Assembly: GCA_017394565.1 (NCBI GenBank)
Contig: JAFPXW010000288.1
Span: 1-6,082, forward strand
Source: Oscillospiraceae bacterium
GTDB lineage: Bacteria > Bacillota > Clostridia > Oscillospirales > Ruminococcaceae
Direction: 5' to 3'
Length of the DNA: 6,082 bases
Shown here: positions 5,590 to 6,082 of the stretch, piece by piece
Layout: each line of letters opens with the position of its first letter
Numbering within the stretch: the stretch's first letter is position 1
Notes under the pieces: model-generated
What the model saw: the letters and a program-made list of their open reading frames with translations, nothing else
What the model was told of the DNA's origin: nothing
Databases searched by the model: none
Program-made: the position numbers and the translations under genes

Positions 5590-5614
5590 GATCTGATTTT
5601 TGCTCTGTCAGATC
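5590..5614. repeat. Inverted repeat over the ruvB stop, just upstream of the glmM promoter candidate
   Basis: GATCTGA (5590-5596) and TCAGATC (5608-5614) form a perfect 7-base inverted repeat around an 11-base centre. The right arm contains the ruvB TGA stop. No T-run follows in the leftward direction, so it is a poor terminator. It ends 6 bases from the proposed -35 of glmM. A partial direct copy of TCTGACA (minus strand) occurs here and again at the -35. It may be an mRNA 3' hairpin, a regulator site, or chance. Confidence 0.35.
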
Positions 5615-6082
5615 AGTGCCAGCTGATCCGGATCGTTGGAAACCGGCAGATTCGCCGGCACCGGATAGCCCATATGCTGGTACGCAAGTGCCGTCGCACA
5701 GCGGCCGCGCGGCGTTCTTGACAAAAATCCCAGCTGCATCAGGAACGGCTCGCACACATCCTCCAGCGTCACGGCTTCTTCGCCAAGCGCCGCCGCAAGC
5801 GTTTCAAGTCCGACAGGACCGCCGCCGTAGCCCTTGATGATCATGTTCAGCATCCGGCGGTCATTGCTGTCAAGTCCTAAGCGGTCAACCTCAAGCCGGT
5901 CAAGCGCCGTGCGGGCGATCTCCTCTGTGATCTCGCCGTTTCCCAGAATATCCGCAAAGTCGCGCACACGCTTGAGAAAACGGTTCGCAATACGGGGTGT
6001 GCCGCGCGATCGTTTGGCAAGCTCCATCGCGCCGTCGAGGGTGCAGGGGATGTCGAGGATCTGCGCACTTCTGCGGATAATA
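5608..6082 (-). CDS. ruvB: Holliday junction branch-migration helicase RuvB, C-terminal 157 residues (5' end outside window)
   Basis: RuvB is the hexameric AAA+ ATPase motor that, with RuvA, drives branch migration of Holliday junctions in recombination and repair. Only the C-terminal part is present. The window opens in the small AAA+ domain with IIRRSAQILDIP, followed by the sensor-2 element RGTPRIANRFLKRVRDFA, which carries the nucleotide-sensing arginine. The DNA-binding winged-helix domain follows, with MLNMIIKGYGGGPVGLETLA and the highly conserved EPFLMQLGFLSRTPRGR. These are textbook RuvB C-terminal sequences. Walker A, Walker B and the N-terminal domain must lie beyond base 6082. The frame is open to the window edge, so the internal ATG at 6025-6027 is not a start. 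After the conserved domain there is a tail of about 22 residues ending LALI and TGA. ruvA would be expected upstream but cannot be seen. Confidence 0.96.
   Translation of the reverse strand, partial: IIRRSAQILDIPCTLDGAMELAKRSRGTPRIANRFLKRVRDFADILGNGEITEEIARTALDRLEVDRLGLDSNDRRMLNMIIKGYGGGPVGLETLAAALGEEAVTLEDVCEPFLMQLGFLSRTPRGRCATALAYQHMGYPVPANLPVSNDPDQLALI

Noticed and set aside
5522..5755. 78-residue N-terminal extension of GlmM
   Set aside because: It runs back through the spacer into ruvB in another frame. The GGAGG at 5530-5534 and the MGRLFGTEGVRG start fix the true N-terminus at 5521.

Overview
The window is a tightly packed, moderately GC-rich stretch of bacterial chromosome. All six protein genes run leftward on the minus strand. 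Gene content and protein style (EcfA1/EcfA2/EcfT, a YfhO-type membrane protein, a GlmM and RuvB of Gram-positive type) suggest a Firmicutes member of class Clostridia. An Oscillospiraceae/Ruminococcaceae gut-type organism is my best guess, but this is inference from sequence style and no marker gene fixes it. Strong Shine-Dalgarno sequences sit before every gene whose start is visible.

In transcription order, from high to low coordinates: the C-terminal part of ruvB (Holliday junction helicase, cut by the window edge); an 86-base spacer with a candidate promoter and an inverted repeat; glmM (phosphoglucosamine mutase, cell-wall precursor synthesis); a 59-base spacer with a small hairpin; then a compact cluster of five genes. 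These are a class I SAM-dependent methyltransferase of the RlmI/RlmK-like type, ecfA1, ecfA2, ecfT and the start of a YfhO-family membrane protein that leaves the window. Within the cluster the junctions are an 8-base overlap, a 12-base gap, a 7-base overlap and a 13-base gap, so it looks like one translationally coupled operon.

EcfA1, EcfA2 and EcfT together form the shared energising module of a group II energy-coupling factor (ECF) vitamin transporter. Two different ATPases drive a transmembrane scaffold that accepts exchangeable substrate-binding S components. No S component is encoded here.

The main anomaly is in ecfA2. Its reading frame is intact over 289 codons, but codon 150, directly after the ABC signature LSGGQ, is an amber TAG (1904-1906). 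Everything downstream (Walker B, D-loop, switch histidine, native TGA) is well preserved in the same frame. This is a very recent nonsense mutation, a sequencing or consensus error, or a UAG that is read through. The only other gene ending in TAG, ecfT, has a second stop (TGA) immediately after it, so the window alone cannot exclude UAG readthrough. Apart from this, the region looks like ordinary housekeeping DNA. I see no mobile element, CRISPR array, tRNA or rRNA, and no gene-free stretch above about 90 bases.
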